Positions 51,525-61,622 of a stretch of 64,000 bases of DNA are shown one piece after another (the first letter of the stretch is position 1; every line of letters starts with the position of its first letter). Below the pieces are notes generated by a model that saw nothing but the letters and a program-made list of their open reading frames with translations, did no database searches and had not been told where the DNA came from. A program made the position numbers and the translations under genes. Source of the DNA: Streptomyces flavochromogenes (GTDB lineage Bacteria > Actinomycetota > Actinomycetes > Streptomycetales > Streptomycetaceae); contig NZ_JNZO01000050.1 in NCBI RefSeq assembly GCF_000717595.1, positions 1 through 64,000 of the forward strand, written 5' to 3'.

Positions 51525-51987
51525 CGCGCGCTCCTGCAGGAGAAGCTTGGCGTTCGCCTGGGACTCTGCGCGATCCCGTCCGGCGCTCAGGTTCGCTATC
51601 TCGTTAAGCAGCATCAGGGCAGCACTCGTGACGTCGCGCAGCTGCTGCTCGGTGTTTCTCAGCGCACTGTGGAGCGGTATGTGCGTGATCAGATCAGGAA
51701 GCCGCGGGCTGAGCTTGCGGAGAGGATGGGTGCTGAGGTTCGGCGGCGGTGGCAGCCGCAGGTGAGGGCCAGGGCGCGCAGGGCTGCGGCGACGTCGGCG
51801 GGTCTGATGGTGGACGTCCGTGCCCGGTTCGGGTTCACCGCGGCGCCAGCAAGGGGCCACCGACCGCGAACTTCAGCAGGCCACCGCCGACGCCCTGAGC
51901 GAGGTGTACTTCCGTGACGGCGGCCGCCGCGCCGCTGACCTCCTGGTCGAGCTGACCGACATCGAACAGATCCAGTTCGAGCTGTAG
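51525..51987 (+). pseudogene. tpg: Tpg-like terminal protein with internal deletion
   Basis: LLQEKLGVRLGLCAIPSGAQ, VRYLVKQHQGSTRDVAQLLL, GVSQRTVERYVRDQIRKPRA and RRWQPQVRARARRAAATSAG run to VDVRARFGFTAAP. There about 30 residues are lost and the frame shifts near 51850; the other frame goes on with GATDRELQQATADALSEVYF and RRAADLLVELTDIEQIQFEL to TAG at 51985-51987. This is the N-terminal HTH-like part ('VKYLVKQ...T..VA..LGVSQRTVERY') and C-terminal end of Streptomyces Tpg (about 185 residues), the protein that caps linear chromosome ends. The first codons are lost as well. Confidence 0.75.
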
Positions 51988-52520
51988 GTCCGGTGGCGCT
52001 GGTTCGAGCCGGGCACGATGTGACTGATTCTCGAGATGGGCATCAGCCGGCCTTGCCCAGGCCGGGCCCGCCGCGCCCCGGCGGGGCGTTAGGGTCGTAG
52101 GCAGTCCGCGCCGACATGGGTGCGCGGGTCAGGACCGGTGCCCAGCGCGCTCTGGGGCAGTACGACCGGACCGTCTTCGGCCCCGGCACTCCGGCAACGG
52201 AGCGCTGGGGCCGCGCCGTGTGCTGGGGCCACGGCATGCGCCATCGAGCGGTCCGGCGATTGATGGCGCAGAGCGTTGCAGGGTCCGGTCACGCCAGTGT
52301 CGTGCGAGTTGCCCGAGAGCGTGCAGCAGATCGGCATGCCGGTGACCGCGGCGGGGGATCCGCCACAGCATCCCGGAGAAGACCGACAGCCAGGCCGTCC
52401 GCCTGGGGGTGTCGTGCCGGTCAGACGGGATGCGATGTGAGGGCGCGATCCCTCTGACCTCGCCATATCGTTGCCCTGAGCTATTGCAGGGAGTGATCGC
52501 TTCGGGAATGATTCCCCGCC
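51988..52520. other. no gene recognised
   Basis: About 530 bases of GC-rich sequence. Frames on both strands lack protein-like pattern. A short dyad GGGAATGATTCCC at 52505-52517 lies just before the start of the next gene and could be an operator. Confidence 0.4.
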
Positions 52521-53633
52521 GTGACCATCTCCGGCGCCGTTGCACTCGGCGTGCTCCTCATCGTGCTCTATCGCGTCGTCAGCACCCCTCGCCACGTCGA
52601 CGGCAGGGCCGCAGACCACTTTGTCGCGTCCTCCTACGGCCTCCCGCCCCGTGAGCAGCTCGACTCTCGGCGCCCCGGGCCGCCCCCGCCGGTGTACCGG
52701 ACGAAGGAACGGCAGGCCGTGGCCGACGCAGCATGGGAAGGGGACTGGGAGACCGCCGAGCGGTACGTCAGTGCGGCGGGGGAGGATTGGGACGAACGCT
52801 GGGCCCGCCTGGAACTGCTGCAGCACGTCGCCCGGGAGGACGACGCCTGGCTTGAAGCCTGGCACGCTGCCGAGCCTGGAAACTGCGACGCGGCAACCCT
52901 CCGCGCGAGCCTGATGGTCCACCGTGCCTGGGAAGTCCGGGGCAGCGGGTACGCCCACGAGGTCCTGTCCTCGGACATGGACCGCTTCCGCGCGATGCTC
53001 CCCGCCGCCATCGAGGAGGCACAGCGGGCCGCGCTGCTCGACCCAGCGAACCCAGGCCCCTGGGTCGTCATGATCACGGCAGCGCGTGGAGCCAAGTACA
53101 GGCGGGCGCGTTTCAAGCCGCTCTGGGAGGGACTCGTCGCCCGCGCGCCCCACCACTACGAGGGGCACTGGCAGGCCCTCCAGTACTGGTGCGCCAAGTG
53201 GTACGGCAGTGACCGGCGGATGATGCGCTTCGCCCGCCAGACGGTCCGAAAGGCCCCGCCCGGCAGCCCACTCGCCGGGATCTACCTGCACGCACTCAAC
53301 GAGCTCACCGAACGCCACCTCGTCGTTGCGATGCCCTTCACGCCGCTGACGAGGAAGACACTGAAGCAGGTCGCCGCGTCCTTCGAACAGGTCCCGCCCG
53401 ACGACGAGCGCCTGCCGGCCCTGCGCCACCTGCTCGCGCACTACATGCTTCAGTCGATGCTCTACACGGCCGCCCTGGAGCAGTTCCGTCTGATCGGGCC
53501 GTGGTGCGGAGCCCAGCCCTGGTTCAAGTACGAGCACGCGGCCATCGCCTTCGAGATAGCCCGCGCCACGGCCGTGAAGCGCTCCCGAACCCGCCCCGTC
53601 TCCAACCCGCCGGTATACGGAATGAGCCGCTAG
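52521..53633 (+). CDS. membrane-anchored TPR-like protein, unknown function
   Basis: A 370-residue protein from GTG 52521. One N-terminal helix (TISGAVALGVLLIVLYRVVS), then helical repeats: VADAAWEGDWETAERYVSAA, RLELLQHVAREDDAWLEAWH, AIEEAQRAALLDPANPGPWV, QALQYWCAKWYGSDRRMMRF and ALEQFRLIGPWCGAQPWFKY. The alternation of about 34 residues and the 'LDP.NP' turn fit TPR-like repeats, as in common Streptomyces hypothetical proteins. Anchored to the membrane with the repeats in the cytoplasm, probably. No operon partner. Confidence 0.6.
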   Translation: MTISGAVALGVLLIVLYRVVSTPRHVDGRAADHFVASSYGLPPREQLDSRRPGPPPPVYRTKERQAVADAAWEGDWETAERYVSAAGEDWDERWARLELLQHVAREDDAWLEAWHAAEPGNCDAATLRASLMVHRAWEVRGSGYAHEVLSSDMDRFRAMLPAAIEEAQRAALLDPANPGPWVVMITAARGAKYRRARFKPLWEGLVARAPHHYEGHWQALQYWCAKWYGSDRRMMRFARQTVRKAPPGSPLAGIYLHALNELTERHLVVAMPFTPLTRKTLKQVAASFEQVPPDDERLPALRHLLAHYMLQSMLYTAALEQFRLIGPWCGAQPWFKYEHAAIAFEIARATAVKRSRTRPVSNPPVYGMSR

Positions 53634-54097
53634 AACTGCCCCATTGCCCGTGACGGACGAGCCTGACGAAAGTCAGCCTTTTGAGCGGCTGTGGGTGCTG
53701 AGGCGTCGTAGAGCTGGGAGAGACCTGCGGGGGCGACGATTCGGGGAGGCGGCGGGGGTGCCGGCGGTGAGCAGGACGACGCTGAAGAGCAGGTCGGCGA
53801 CGAACGCGATGAGGTGGGTCCGCTTGCGGGGGGTGTGCGGCGGGATCACCGCGGACCGCGATTGAGCTCTGTCGTGCCGCTGGCGGCAGCTCGTTCGGCG
53901 GTCGCAAGGGGTCTGGCCGCCGACGACGCGCTCGCCTCTGTCGACGGCCTGGCAGGAGCGTTCGGCGAGGCAGTCGGGAGAACGCCGAGGTGCTTCGTAC
54001 CGGTGGTACGCCTGTGGGCCGACCACATCGATTCAGGCCGGATCCTGGTCGGTCCTCGCCTTGTCCGATCGCGCGGTCCGCCCCGGGGCGTTGTCGG
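53634..54097. other. no gene recognised
   Basis: No convincing frame. It is the downstream region of both convergent neighbours, so terminators are expected, but no perfect hairpin was found by eye. Confidence 0.35.
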
Positions 54098-55834
54098 TCA
54101 GAAGACGAGGTTGTACGTCCCCCAGCCGGTGCCGATTTTGGCGCGGCCTACGAACGGTGTGGTCGTCTTGCCTGTGCCCTGGTACAGCCACAGGATGCCG
54201 GTGGTGTCGCGGGCGACGGCGTCTGCGTTGCCGTCGTCGGTGAGGTCTCCGGCGACGACGAGTTGGTTGTAGGCGTTCCAGCCCGCACCGATTCTGGTGC
54301 GAGTCGTGTACAGGGACGTTCCACTCTCCGAACCCTGGTAGAGCCACAGGATCCCGGCCCTGTCCCGGGCCAGCAGGTCGGATCGGCCGTCACCGGTCAG
54401 GTCGGCCCCGCCCGAGAGCTGGTTGTAGCCACCCCAGCCACCGCCGACCTTCACCCGGTCCTTGAACCGCGCCCCGGTGAAACTGCCCGTGCCCTTGTAC
54501 AGCCACAGCGCTCCGGTCTTGTCCCGGGCCAGGAGGTCCATGCTTCCGTTGCGGTCGAGGTCTCCGGCGCCGGTGATCCGGTCGTAGATGTTCCAGCCGG
54601 CGCCGGCCTTGACGCGGGGCGCGAAATCGCCGCCGCTGTTGCCGGTCTGGCGATGGTAGTACCAGAGGGTGCCGCCCGTGTCACGGGCGACGAGGTCGCC
54701 GAGACCGCGGGTGGCGGCAGACGGGGCGACCACGTTCCGGAAGTAGGGGCCTTGTCTGTAGGGGGAGAGGGAGGTGACGGCGGTGTAGGCCTGCCAGCCG
54801 GGGCCGGTCCCGGTGCGCTCGTGCAGGGGCGCGGTGGCGCGGCGGGTGCCGCCGTACTCCCAGAGCGTGCCGGTGGTGTCGCGGGCGTGCAGGCCGTGCC
54901 AGGGCAGGATGGTGCGGCCTTGGACTGCAAACGGCCGGCTGCTCTGCTTGACGTCTGATTCGTCCCAGACACCCAGGTCGTAGATGTCGTAGCGGGTGTG
55001 CGCCTGCAAGCTCTGGGCGTACTGGCCCGGATCGCCGGCCAGGTCGTAGCCGATGACATGGTCTCCGGCCTCGAGGTCGCAGGCCAGGTTGGGAACGCTG
55101 CCGGGCAGGGTCGCGTGGCGGATTTCGCAGGTTGCGCCGGAGTCGGTGGTGACACGGCCTATCCGGATGGGCGGCGCGTTTCGCGTGAGCTGCCCCTGGG
55201 CGTGGTCGAAGCGGAGGGTCAGCTGTCCGGCGTCGTTGGCGTGGACGCGTAGTTGCTGGTGGGCGGTGCCTCCGTCGGGGACGGATTCGGCGTGGAAGCC
55301 GCCCGTGTTCAGCAGCGCGTGAGCGCGGGACGTGACGGTGACCTGTCCCGTGCCGTGCCGGCCGTCGGCCGGGCGCGCACCGGCGGTGCGGGCCGCCTCC
55401 ACGGCAGCCTTCAGGTCGCCGCCGGCCGAGAGGTGGGCGAAGCCCCAGTAAAGGGTCGCGTCGCTCGCGTCGGCGGGGACGAGGGCGTCGGGTTGCTGAT
55501 ACGGCGCGCCGTCGCAGACGAAGACGCCGATGTATCCGGCGGGCTGCTCGCACTCGTTGCCGCGGGCGCGGTATCCCTGGGGGAAGCCTGCGCCGTCGCC
55601 GGCAGGGTCGGTCATCGGCTTCGTGCCGACGGCGATGACCACCCTGCCGGAGACGGGCCCGGATTGGACGACGGGGAAGAAGCGGGGTGCCGAACCCGGC
55701 GCTGCGACGACGTCGTACCCCGCCAGCCGCAGTTCGCCTGCGGCGGTTGCGGAATACGGGGCGAGAAGCGTCGCGGCGGTGAACAGGCCGGCGGCCGCGC
55801 TGAGCGCGGCGGCGCGACGGGTGATGTCTCTCAT
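54098..55834 (-). CDS. secreted FG-GAP/VCBS repeat protein
   Basis: A 578-residue protein with GAAGGA before ATG 55834. Signal peptide RRAAALSAAAGLFTAATLLA...SATA; a beta-rich N-terminal domain (about residues 35-330) with six Cys and a ring of VVIAVGTKPMTDPAGDGAGF; then five FG-GAP-type blades, e.g. ITGAGDLDRNGSMDLLARD, GADLTGDGRSDLLARDRAG, VAGDLTDDGNADAVARDTTG, each followed by LWLYQG. The D.(N/D)GD.DL.ARD loops resemble calcium-binding integrin-like propellers. It is exported and may bind cell-surface glycans. Neighbours are two similar proteins on the same strand. Confidence 0.8.
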   Translation of the reverse strand: MRDITRRAAALSAAAGLFTAATLLAPYSATAAGELRLAGYDVVAAPGSAPRFFPVVQSGPVSGRVVIAVGTKPMTDPAGDGAGFPQGYRARGNECEQPAGYIGVFVCDGAPYQQPDALVPADASDATLYWGFAHLSAGGDLKAAVEAARTAGARPADGRHGTGQVTVTSRAHALLNTGGFHAESVPDGGTAHQQLRVHANDAGQLTLRFDHAQGQLTRNAPPIRIGRVTTDSGATCEIRHATLPGSVPNLACDLEAGDHVIGYDLAGDPGQYAQSLQAHTRYDIYDLGVWDESDVKQSSRPFAVQGRTILPWHGLHARDTTGTLWEYGGTRRATAPLHERTGTGPGWQAYTAVTSLSPYRQGPYFRNVVAPSAATRGLGDLVARDTGGTLWYYHRQTGNSGGDFAPRVKAGAGWNIYDRITGAGDLDRNGSMDLLARDKTGALWLYKGTGSFTGARFKDRVKVGGGWGGYNQLSGGADLTGDGRSDLLARDRAGILWLYQGSESGTSLYTTRTRIGAGWNAYNQLVVAGDLTDDGNADAVARDTTGILWLYQGTGKTTTPFVGRAKIGTGWGTYNLVF

Positions 55835-56020
55835 GAATCCTTCACAGGTGTGCGTGCGACGACGGGCCCGCGACGCTGCGGGGCTGCGGGGCAGTGCCGG
55901 GGTGACAGATGGCGGCCGGGTGTGCCGTGCAGCCCGAAGCTGGCAGGGCACGGCGCGCATCCCACACTCGTTGGTGACTGGCAGCGCTGCCCGACACTCG
56001 CGCAGCAGCGCCACCCGGTG

Positions 56021-57261
56021 TCAGGCGGTGTGGTCGAAGCCGTGCCCGACGTGGTGCAGGACGGCTTTCTGGCCGCTGGCGAAGGGGGCACGCCAGTCCC
56101 CTGTGGTCCGGTAGAGGTAGTCGGCGTGGAGGCCGAGACCGATGAGGTCGGGGCGGCCGTCCTTGGTGACGTCGCCTACGGCGATGATCTGGTGGTAGGC
56201 GTTCCAGCCCGCTCCGATCCTGGTGCGCGGAGCGAGGGTGCCGTCCCCCTTTCCGAGGTACAGCCAGAGAAAGCCGTTCTTGTCACGGGCGACCAGGTCA
56301 CCGGCGGCGGCGCCGGCAATGTTTCCGACGGCACTCAGTTCGTTGTAGATACCCCAGCCGTTTCCGAGCTTCCTCCGGGGAGGGAGGGGCTTGGAGGCGT
56401 TGCCCGTGCCGGGGTACAGCCACAGGCCCCCGGCCTTGTCGGAGGCGACGATGTCGGGGCGGCCATCGTTCGTCAGGTCGCTGCCGGCTTTGATCTTGTC
56501 GTAAATCTGCCAGCCTGCGCCGACCCTGAGGCGGGTGGCGTAGTTGCCTCGGCCGTTGCCCTGGTAGAGCCACAGCACGCCGGACTTGTCGCGGGCGAGC
56601 AGATCACCGACCGCCGTCCCGCCCAGGTTGCCGGTCGCTTCGATCGTGTCGTAGACCTGCCAGCCTCCGCCCACTTCCTGGCGGGTGATCAGGTTCAGTG
56701 ACTTGTCGAAGTAGGTGGTGTCGACCGCCACAGAACGCCCACGTGGTCACGCTGGAGCACATCGAGGGAGCCGTTGTCGTTGAAGTCGTGCGGCTGGGGC
56801 TTCCGGACGACTGTGAACGACCCGGAAGCAGTGAAGTCCAGAGGGGCGCCACTGGTCGACTCGGCTGTGATCGTCCAGGTGTAGTCGCCATTCGGGACGT
56901 CGCCGTTCACCGGGTCGAAGGCATCCCAGAACAGCCTGAACGTGCGCGGATGCCCCGCGCTACCGAGCCGGTGTGAGGTCGTGATGCCGGTCTGCTTGTG
57001 ACGCAGGACGACAGTCGCCCATCCGTCCTGGGTCAGCTCCCACTCCAGCGGCACGTAGTCCTTGCCTGTCAGCTCGATCACGGGCGGGACTGTGTGCCGG
57101 ACAAGCGAGACACCGTCCCCCACGAGAGCCGCCCCGGCCGTCGTCTCCGCAACGATGGAAGCTGCCCTGGCTGGGGCCTCCAGCGCGCCTGCTCCGGTGA
57201 CCGTGAGGACGGTGGTCAGTGCAACGAGAAGCCTTCGTCGGGTGGAGTGAGCACGAGGCAC
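56021..57261 (-). pseudogene. secreted FG-GAP repeat protein, frameshifted
   Basis: GTG 57261 with GGGAG eight bases upstream; signal peptide RRRLLVALTTVLTVTGAGAL-EAPARA. A FlgD-like Ig domain follows (TFRLFWDAFDPVNGDVPNGD, YTWTITAEST), then HDFNDNGSLDVLQRDHVGVL. Near 56738 the frame shifts by one base, after which FG-GAP blades go on (LLARDKSGVLWLYQGNGRGN, LTNDGRPDIVASDKAG) to the stop at 56021. Length would be about 410 residues. Either decayed or a single read error; the two neighbours are intact. Confidence 0.65.
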
Positions 57262-57572
57262 GATCAGTTCTCCCTCAGGAGACACCAGGCGCACAGCGCG
57301 CCGCACCCGTTTGACGCACGAGCAGGAGAAAGGTTGTAGAGCGAGAGCTGCACCAACGCCTGGAAGTTCCGAGCTCGGGTCAGGCGATGAGGCTGATCGT
57401 TAGGGGCGGGGCGGATGGCGATGGTGCTTGCGGACGTTGACTGGAGGCAGGGCGGTTGTTGCCACCCTCCTGCATGATCGCCTGGACGTCCCGACAGCGA
57501 TGGGGGCCGAGTCTAGGGCCGACCGTGGGGCAGGGTGTGCCGGTTGTGGTGGGTCCTGCCCCTGGCCTTGTG

Positions 57573-60500
57573 TCAGCCGATGGCGCGTAGGGCGGTCCAG
57601 CCTCCTTCGCCGGCGATGAAGGGGGTGCCGTGGGTGGTGCGGCCGCCGGGGTAGAAGTAGAGTTTTCCGTCGCTTTTGATTGCCCAGAGGTCGGGGATGG
57701 TGTCGCCGTTGGCGTCGGGGGTTCCGGTGATCATGGGTATGGAGGCTGCTGTCCAGCCGCCGGTTCCGTAGACCTCGTCTTTGCCGGTTTTGGAGTTGGT
57801 GTCCGTGGCTAGCGAGGTGAGGTCGACGGCGTTGCCGGTGGCGGGTTTGCCGTGGCGCAGGAGTAGTCCGCGTCCGGTTTCCTCGCTGCGGTAGAGGAGG
57901 TCGGGTACGCCGTCACCGCTGATGTCGGCGACGCTGACGATGTCGCGGGTTGCTGCCCATGCGGTGCTGGTGAGCTGCCGGGCTTCGTTGAAGGCGGCTC
58001 CGGTGTAGCCGATGTAGGCCCAGAGCTGCTGGCCGGTGGTGGCGAGCATGTCGGGGAGGCCGTCTCCGGTGATGTCGCCGGTTGCTGTGATCTGGCTGAG
58101 CGTGGCGGGTTGGGGGGCGTTGCTGGGTAGCAGGATTTCGCGGCGTTTGGTGATGTTGACGGCTCCGTAGCCGTCGCCGGGGTAGACCCAGAGTTTGTCG
58201 CCGACGCGGGCGATGAGGTCTTGCAGGCCGTCGCCGCCGTAGAAGTCGCCGTTGTGGGTGATCAGTGCGCCGGTGAAGTGACCGGAGAGCGGTGCGGTGA
58301 ATGTTTCTTCGGTGTCGCCGCCGTTGGGGTCTTTGTTGGGGTTGTCGCGGTAGGCGGCGGACATGGAGATGTCGACGTCTCCGGTGCCTCTGGAGAGGTC
58401 CGTGGTGGCGTGTGAGGAGTAGAGGCGCAGGTTGCTGGCCGAGTTGAGGGCGAGCAGGTCGGGGAGTCTGTCGCCGGTGAAGTCGCCGGCGGCGTCGGCC
58501 TGGTCGCGGGGGGTGACGTAGAAGAGGAATTTCGTGGGTTCGGAGACGTGGCCTGCGCCGTCGACGGCTCTGACGTACAGGACGTTGGGGCCTGCCGAGG
58601 GGGGCTTGACGTTGCTGGCGGTGGCCCAGGTGGTCACGGGGGTACCGCTCGCGCGGGTGAGCGAGACTGGGTAGCTGTTGGTGTTGAAGCCGTATTCGTA
58701 CCGGATGACGTCGCTGTCCAGGGCCCGGAAGTAGACGGTGCCGGGGGTGCCGAATTTCAGCTTGGACCAGTTGGCGTCCTCGGGGTCGTTTCCGAAGCTG
58801 TTCTCGCCGCTGTCGGCGTTGGGGAAGTCGTTGGAACCGACCCTTGGGGGGCGGGGGGCGGCGCTGTCGAAGATGAAGCGGCAGGGAAGTGTGGCCGGCG
58901 CGTACGGCGAGCTGGCGCCGGCGGCGTCGATCGCGCGGACCGACCACGAGTACATGGTGTTGTTGACCAGGCCGCTGGTGGAGAAGCCCGGGGTGGTGCG
59001 CGTGGCCGTGCTGGTGTCGCCGCCCACGGACACCGTCCCGGTGGACGTGAGCATGTCGCCGGTGATGTGCAACTTATTGGTCGGCCACATGGCGAAGTCG
59101 AGGTAGTCGAGGTTGCCGTCCCTGTCGGTGGACCGGGCGGTGAACGTGATGGCCTCGGCACCCACCCTGACATACGGGGGCGTGGTGGTGCACTTGAAGT
59201 CGGGGCCGAGGTCGAGGTTGGTGGGGGCGGTGGGGGGCCGGTTGTAGGTCAGCTCCAGATAGGGGGCGTTGTCACCGTCGGCCTGGAACTTCTTCCACGC
59301 GTGCTGCGACTTCTCGTCTCTGGCCCGCATGCCGAAGGTGATCATGCTTTTGCCCTGGTCGGCGGCTTTCTGCGCGGCGCCCAGGACGTTGAACGTCTCG
59401 TAGTCGTCCCGGCAGTGGGACTTGTAGCCGTGGGCGAAGCTGCGTGAGGGCGCGGCCAGGTTGGAGTCGGTCAGGGGAGGGGCGTTCTTCCAGTTGGTCC
59501 GTCCGTTGATGGGGCTGGTGACGTGGACGGACATGGCCCGCGCGCTGCAGGACCAGGAGTATGTCTCCAGCATCCGCAGGGTCGCCTTCTGGATCTTCGC
59601 GCCCTTGAGGTTCTTGTCGTACGCGATGTTGAAGTACGAGCGGGAGGTGCCCCAGGTGTCGGATTCGAAGCCGACCCGGGCCTCGTGGGTCCCGCCCTTG
59701 TTGAAGTCCTTGCCGTTGAAGAACGTGGCGTTGGGGTGGCGGCTGTAGGCGGTGGTCCAGTCCTGGGTGTGCTTCTTGACGGTGGGGTCGATGAAGACGG
59801 GGTAGACGGTTGCCGGGTCGTTGAGGAAGTCCTGGCTGGGTGTGAGCAGCCACGTTCCGTCGCCGAGTTCGGCTTCGACGATGTCGCCGCGGGACTCGGG
59901 GGAGGGGCCGTTGAGCAGCGGCAGGCTCAGTGTCGTGGCGTCACCGGTCTGGGAGGGGGCGGGCGTCGGCTCCGAGGGAACGGGTGGCAGCGGGGCGTCG
60001 GTGATCGTAGGAGCGGCCTCGTCCGTGGCCGTGGGCAGGACTTCGGCCTCGGGATCGACGTTGTCGTCGGCGAGTACGTCGGTGGTGCTGGGGGTCGGTT
60101 GCGGGGCGCTGGTGGTGGCGGCCGGCGTTTCGGGAGACTCCGGGGCGGTCGGCTGCGAGGAGGCGCCGAGTTGGCCGTCGGTGACGGCCGGCGCGCCGCT
60201 GCTGTCCCACATCAGCGGGGTCGGCGAGAGCGCGACCTCCTGGCCGTCGAGGTCCTCGGCCGTGACGATGCCGGAGGACGAATCGAGCCGGAACGTGAGC
60301 GAGGGGGAGGAGAGGCCGTACGACAGCTGCGCGACGCGCGGGTCGGCCGCGGCCTGGCGGTTCTTCACGACAAGGAGCTGGGCGAACCCGTCGTCCTCGG
60401 CTGTCAGGACCAGGTCGGCACCCGGGAGGATCTCCGGGTAGAGGGCGCGGGAGCCGTCGATGACCGGCGCGGGGACGGGCCCGGGCCAGGTGAGCTGGAT

Positions 60501-61064
60501 CTCGTGGGTCTCGGGGATCTCGGCCGTGCCGCCGACGGTGAGGGTGACCAGGAGGCTGCCCGCCTCGCCCTCCGCCTTCAGGCTCTTGACGAGCGAGACC
60601 CGGTGCACTCGTCCGCGCGATGCCCGGTCCGCGCCGCCAGGACTGCCGCCGGAGAACACCATCCTCGTGTTCGTGGCCGCCGGCGCCCAGCCCGTGCCGG
60701 TCCGCTTCAGCGTCGTGTCGATCTTCTTCCACTCTTCGCCGGCCTTGGCCCAGACCGGGGAGGAGTACAGCTTCTTCGTCATCAGCCCGTCGGGACGGGC
60801 CCAGGTGGTCGAGCGCGCGGTCCGCAGCGCGGTGACTTCGACGGGCGTGCCGGCCTTGCGGGCCAGGGATGCCGCCGACGCCTCGCCCACCTTCTGCTCA
60901 GCCGGCTTGCCCGTGCCGTCCTTGCTGTCGGCCGGAAGAGTCGCCGCCTGGTCGCCGGAGCCTGCCTGGAAGCCGGCGTAGGTGATGCCGCCCGCTGCGA
61001 GCGCGGCCGCGACCACCATGGCACCCACGCGCCGTGCCGTCGGCCGCTGCCATGTCTGTCTCAT
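57573..61064 (-). CDS. large secreted protein with DNRLRE-like and FG-GAP domains
   Basis: An 1163-residue protein from ATG 61064. Signal peptide RRVGAMVVAAALAAGGITYA; a long beta-rich N-terminal domain; an Ala/Pro/Thr/Glu-rich linker (about residues 305-400); a DNRLRE-like domain (FIDPTVKKHTQDWTTAYSRH, KATLRMLETYSWSCSARAMS); a fibronectin-like part (TYNRPPTAPTNLDLGPDFKC); and C-terminal FG-GAP blades (GDFTGDRLPDLLALNSASNL, GDITGDGLPDMLATTGQQLW, ADISGDGVPDLLYRSEETGR, PDANGDTIPDLWAI). This order is common in Streptomyces surface proteins encoded next to RHS genes. It is divergent from the RHS gene. Confidence 0.8.
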   Translation of the reverse strand: MRQTWQRPTARRVGAMVVAAALAAGGITYAGFQAGSGDQAATLPADSKDGTGKPAEQKVGEASAASLARKAGTPVEVTALRTARSTTWARPDGLMTKKLYSSPVWAKAGEEWKKIDTTLKRTGTGWAPAATNTRMVFSGGSPGGADRASRGRVHRVSLVKSLKAEGEAGSLLVTLTVGGTAEIPETHEIQLTWPGPVPAPVIDGSRALYPEILPGADLVLTAEDDGFAQLLVVKNRQAAADPRVAQLSYGLSSPSLTFRLDSSSGIVTAEDLDGQEVALSPTPLMWDSSGAPAVTDGQLGASSQPTAPESPETPAATTSAPQPTPSTTDVLADDNVDPEAEVLPTATDEAAPTITDAPLPPVPSEPTPAPSQTGDATTLSLPLLNGPSPESRGDIVEAELGDGTWLLTPSQDFLNDPATVYPVFIDPTVKKHTQDWTTAYSRHPNATFFNGKDFNKGGTHEARVGFESDTWGTSRSYFNIAYDKNLKGAKIQKATLRMLETYSWSCSARAMSVHVTSPINGRTNWKNAPPLTDSNLAAPSRSFAHGYKSHCRDDYETFNVLGAAQKAADQGKSMITFGMRARDEKSQHAWKKFQADGDNAPYLELTYNRPPTAPTNLDLGPDFKCTTTPPYVRVGAEAITFTARSTDRDGNLDYLDFAMWPTNKLHITGDMLTSTGTVSVGGDTSTATRTTPGFSTSGLVNNTMYSWSVRAIDAAGASSPYAPATLPCRFIFDSAAPRPPRVGSNDFPNADSGENSFGNDPEDANWSKLKFGTPGTVYFRALDSDVIRYEYGFNTNSYPVSLTRASGTPVTTWATASNVKPPSAGPNVLYVRAVDGAGHVSEPTKFLFYVTPRDQADAAGDFTGDRLPDLLALNSASNLRLYSSHATTDLSRGTGDVDISMSAAYRDNPNKDPNGGDTEETFTAPLSGHFTGALITHNGDFYGGDGLQDLIARVGDKLWVYPGDGYGAVNITKRREILLPSNAPQPATLSQITATGDITGDGLPDMLATTGQQLWAYIGYTGAAFNEARQLTSTAWAATRDIVSVADISGDGVPDLLYRSEETGRGLLLRHGKPATGNAVDLTSLATDTNSKTGKDEVYGTGGWTAASIPMITGTPDANGDTIPDLWAIKSDGKLYFYPGGRTTHGTPFIAGEGGWTALRAIG

Positions 61065-61622
61065 CGGGTGAGGACCCTTCTTCCCAGCATTCCGGGCTCT
61101 GACGGCACCGGCTGAAACCACGAAGCCGGCCATGACGTCAGGGAAGGGAGGGACTCCGGGTGGGGATCACGACCGCGCGCATGGCTGGGCGAGCCGATGA
61201 TGGCCCATCAACCCCGGCGCGTCACCCTGCAGCTGATGCACGCCGGGGCAACTCAGTTCCGTCCGTGGACAGCGGCCGCGAGGCCGCGAACCTCGTGTGC
61301 AGGCGCCGAGAGCACCCTCGAGCGGAGAGAGAACGCATGAAAACGGGACGAAAGATCGCGACAATCAGTCACTTCATTGTGCGATGTGCATATCGCGCAC
61401 AGTCGTCGTGCTTGGTCCTTGACCTGCGGAAATGTGACCCAACTTCAGAATCAGACCATCCGGTCGCATTCAGTCGACTACGTACCGTGACAATACTCAC
61501 CTCCGGCGCATCACATCTGGAAATCCTTCACGAACTGCACGCAGAATCTGCGGGATCTGAAGTGCAATCACCTGCGGCCCGCCTTCCGGCTCCCGCTCCA
61601 GGTGGTCCGGAGGGACCTCGCC
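61065..61622. promoter_or_regulatory. divergent intergenic region, FG-GAP and RHS genes
   Basis: 558 bases between two divergent large genes. It contains an A/T-richer stretch (61340-61420) with the imperfect dyad TGTGCGATGTGCATATCGCG-CACA, a possible operator. No small gene was recognised. Promoters for both genes should be here. Confidence 0.45.

Noticed and set aside
51492..51860. A minus-strand frame ending in RIAAVASAC opposite the tpg relic
   Set aside because: The plus frame contains clear Tpg motifs; the minus frame is its antisense.
52089..53537. A 482-codon minus-strand frame opposite the TPR-like gene
   Set aside because: No ribosome site, no recognisable pattern, and the plus frame has better third-position bias and a membrane helix plus repeats.
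59523..61115. A 530-codon open frame on the plus strand inside the large FG-GAP gene
   Set aside because: Gly/Arg/Val-rich without protein-like pattern; the opposite frame has signal peptide, FG-GAP motifs and correct codon bias.
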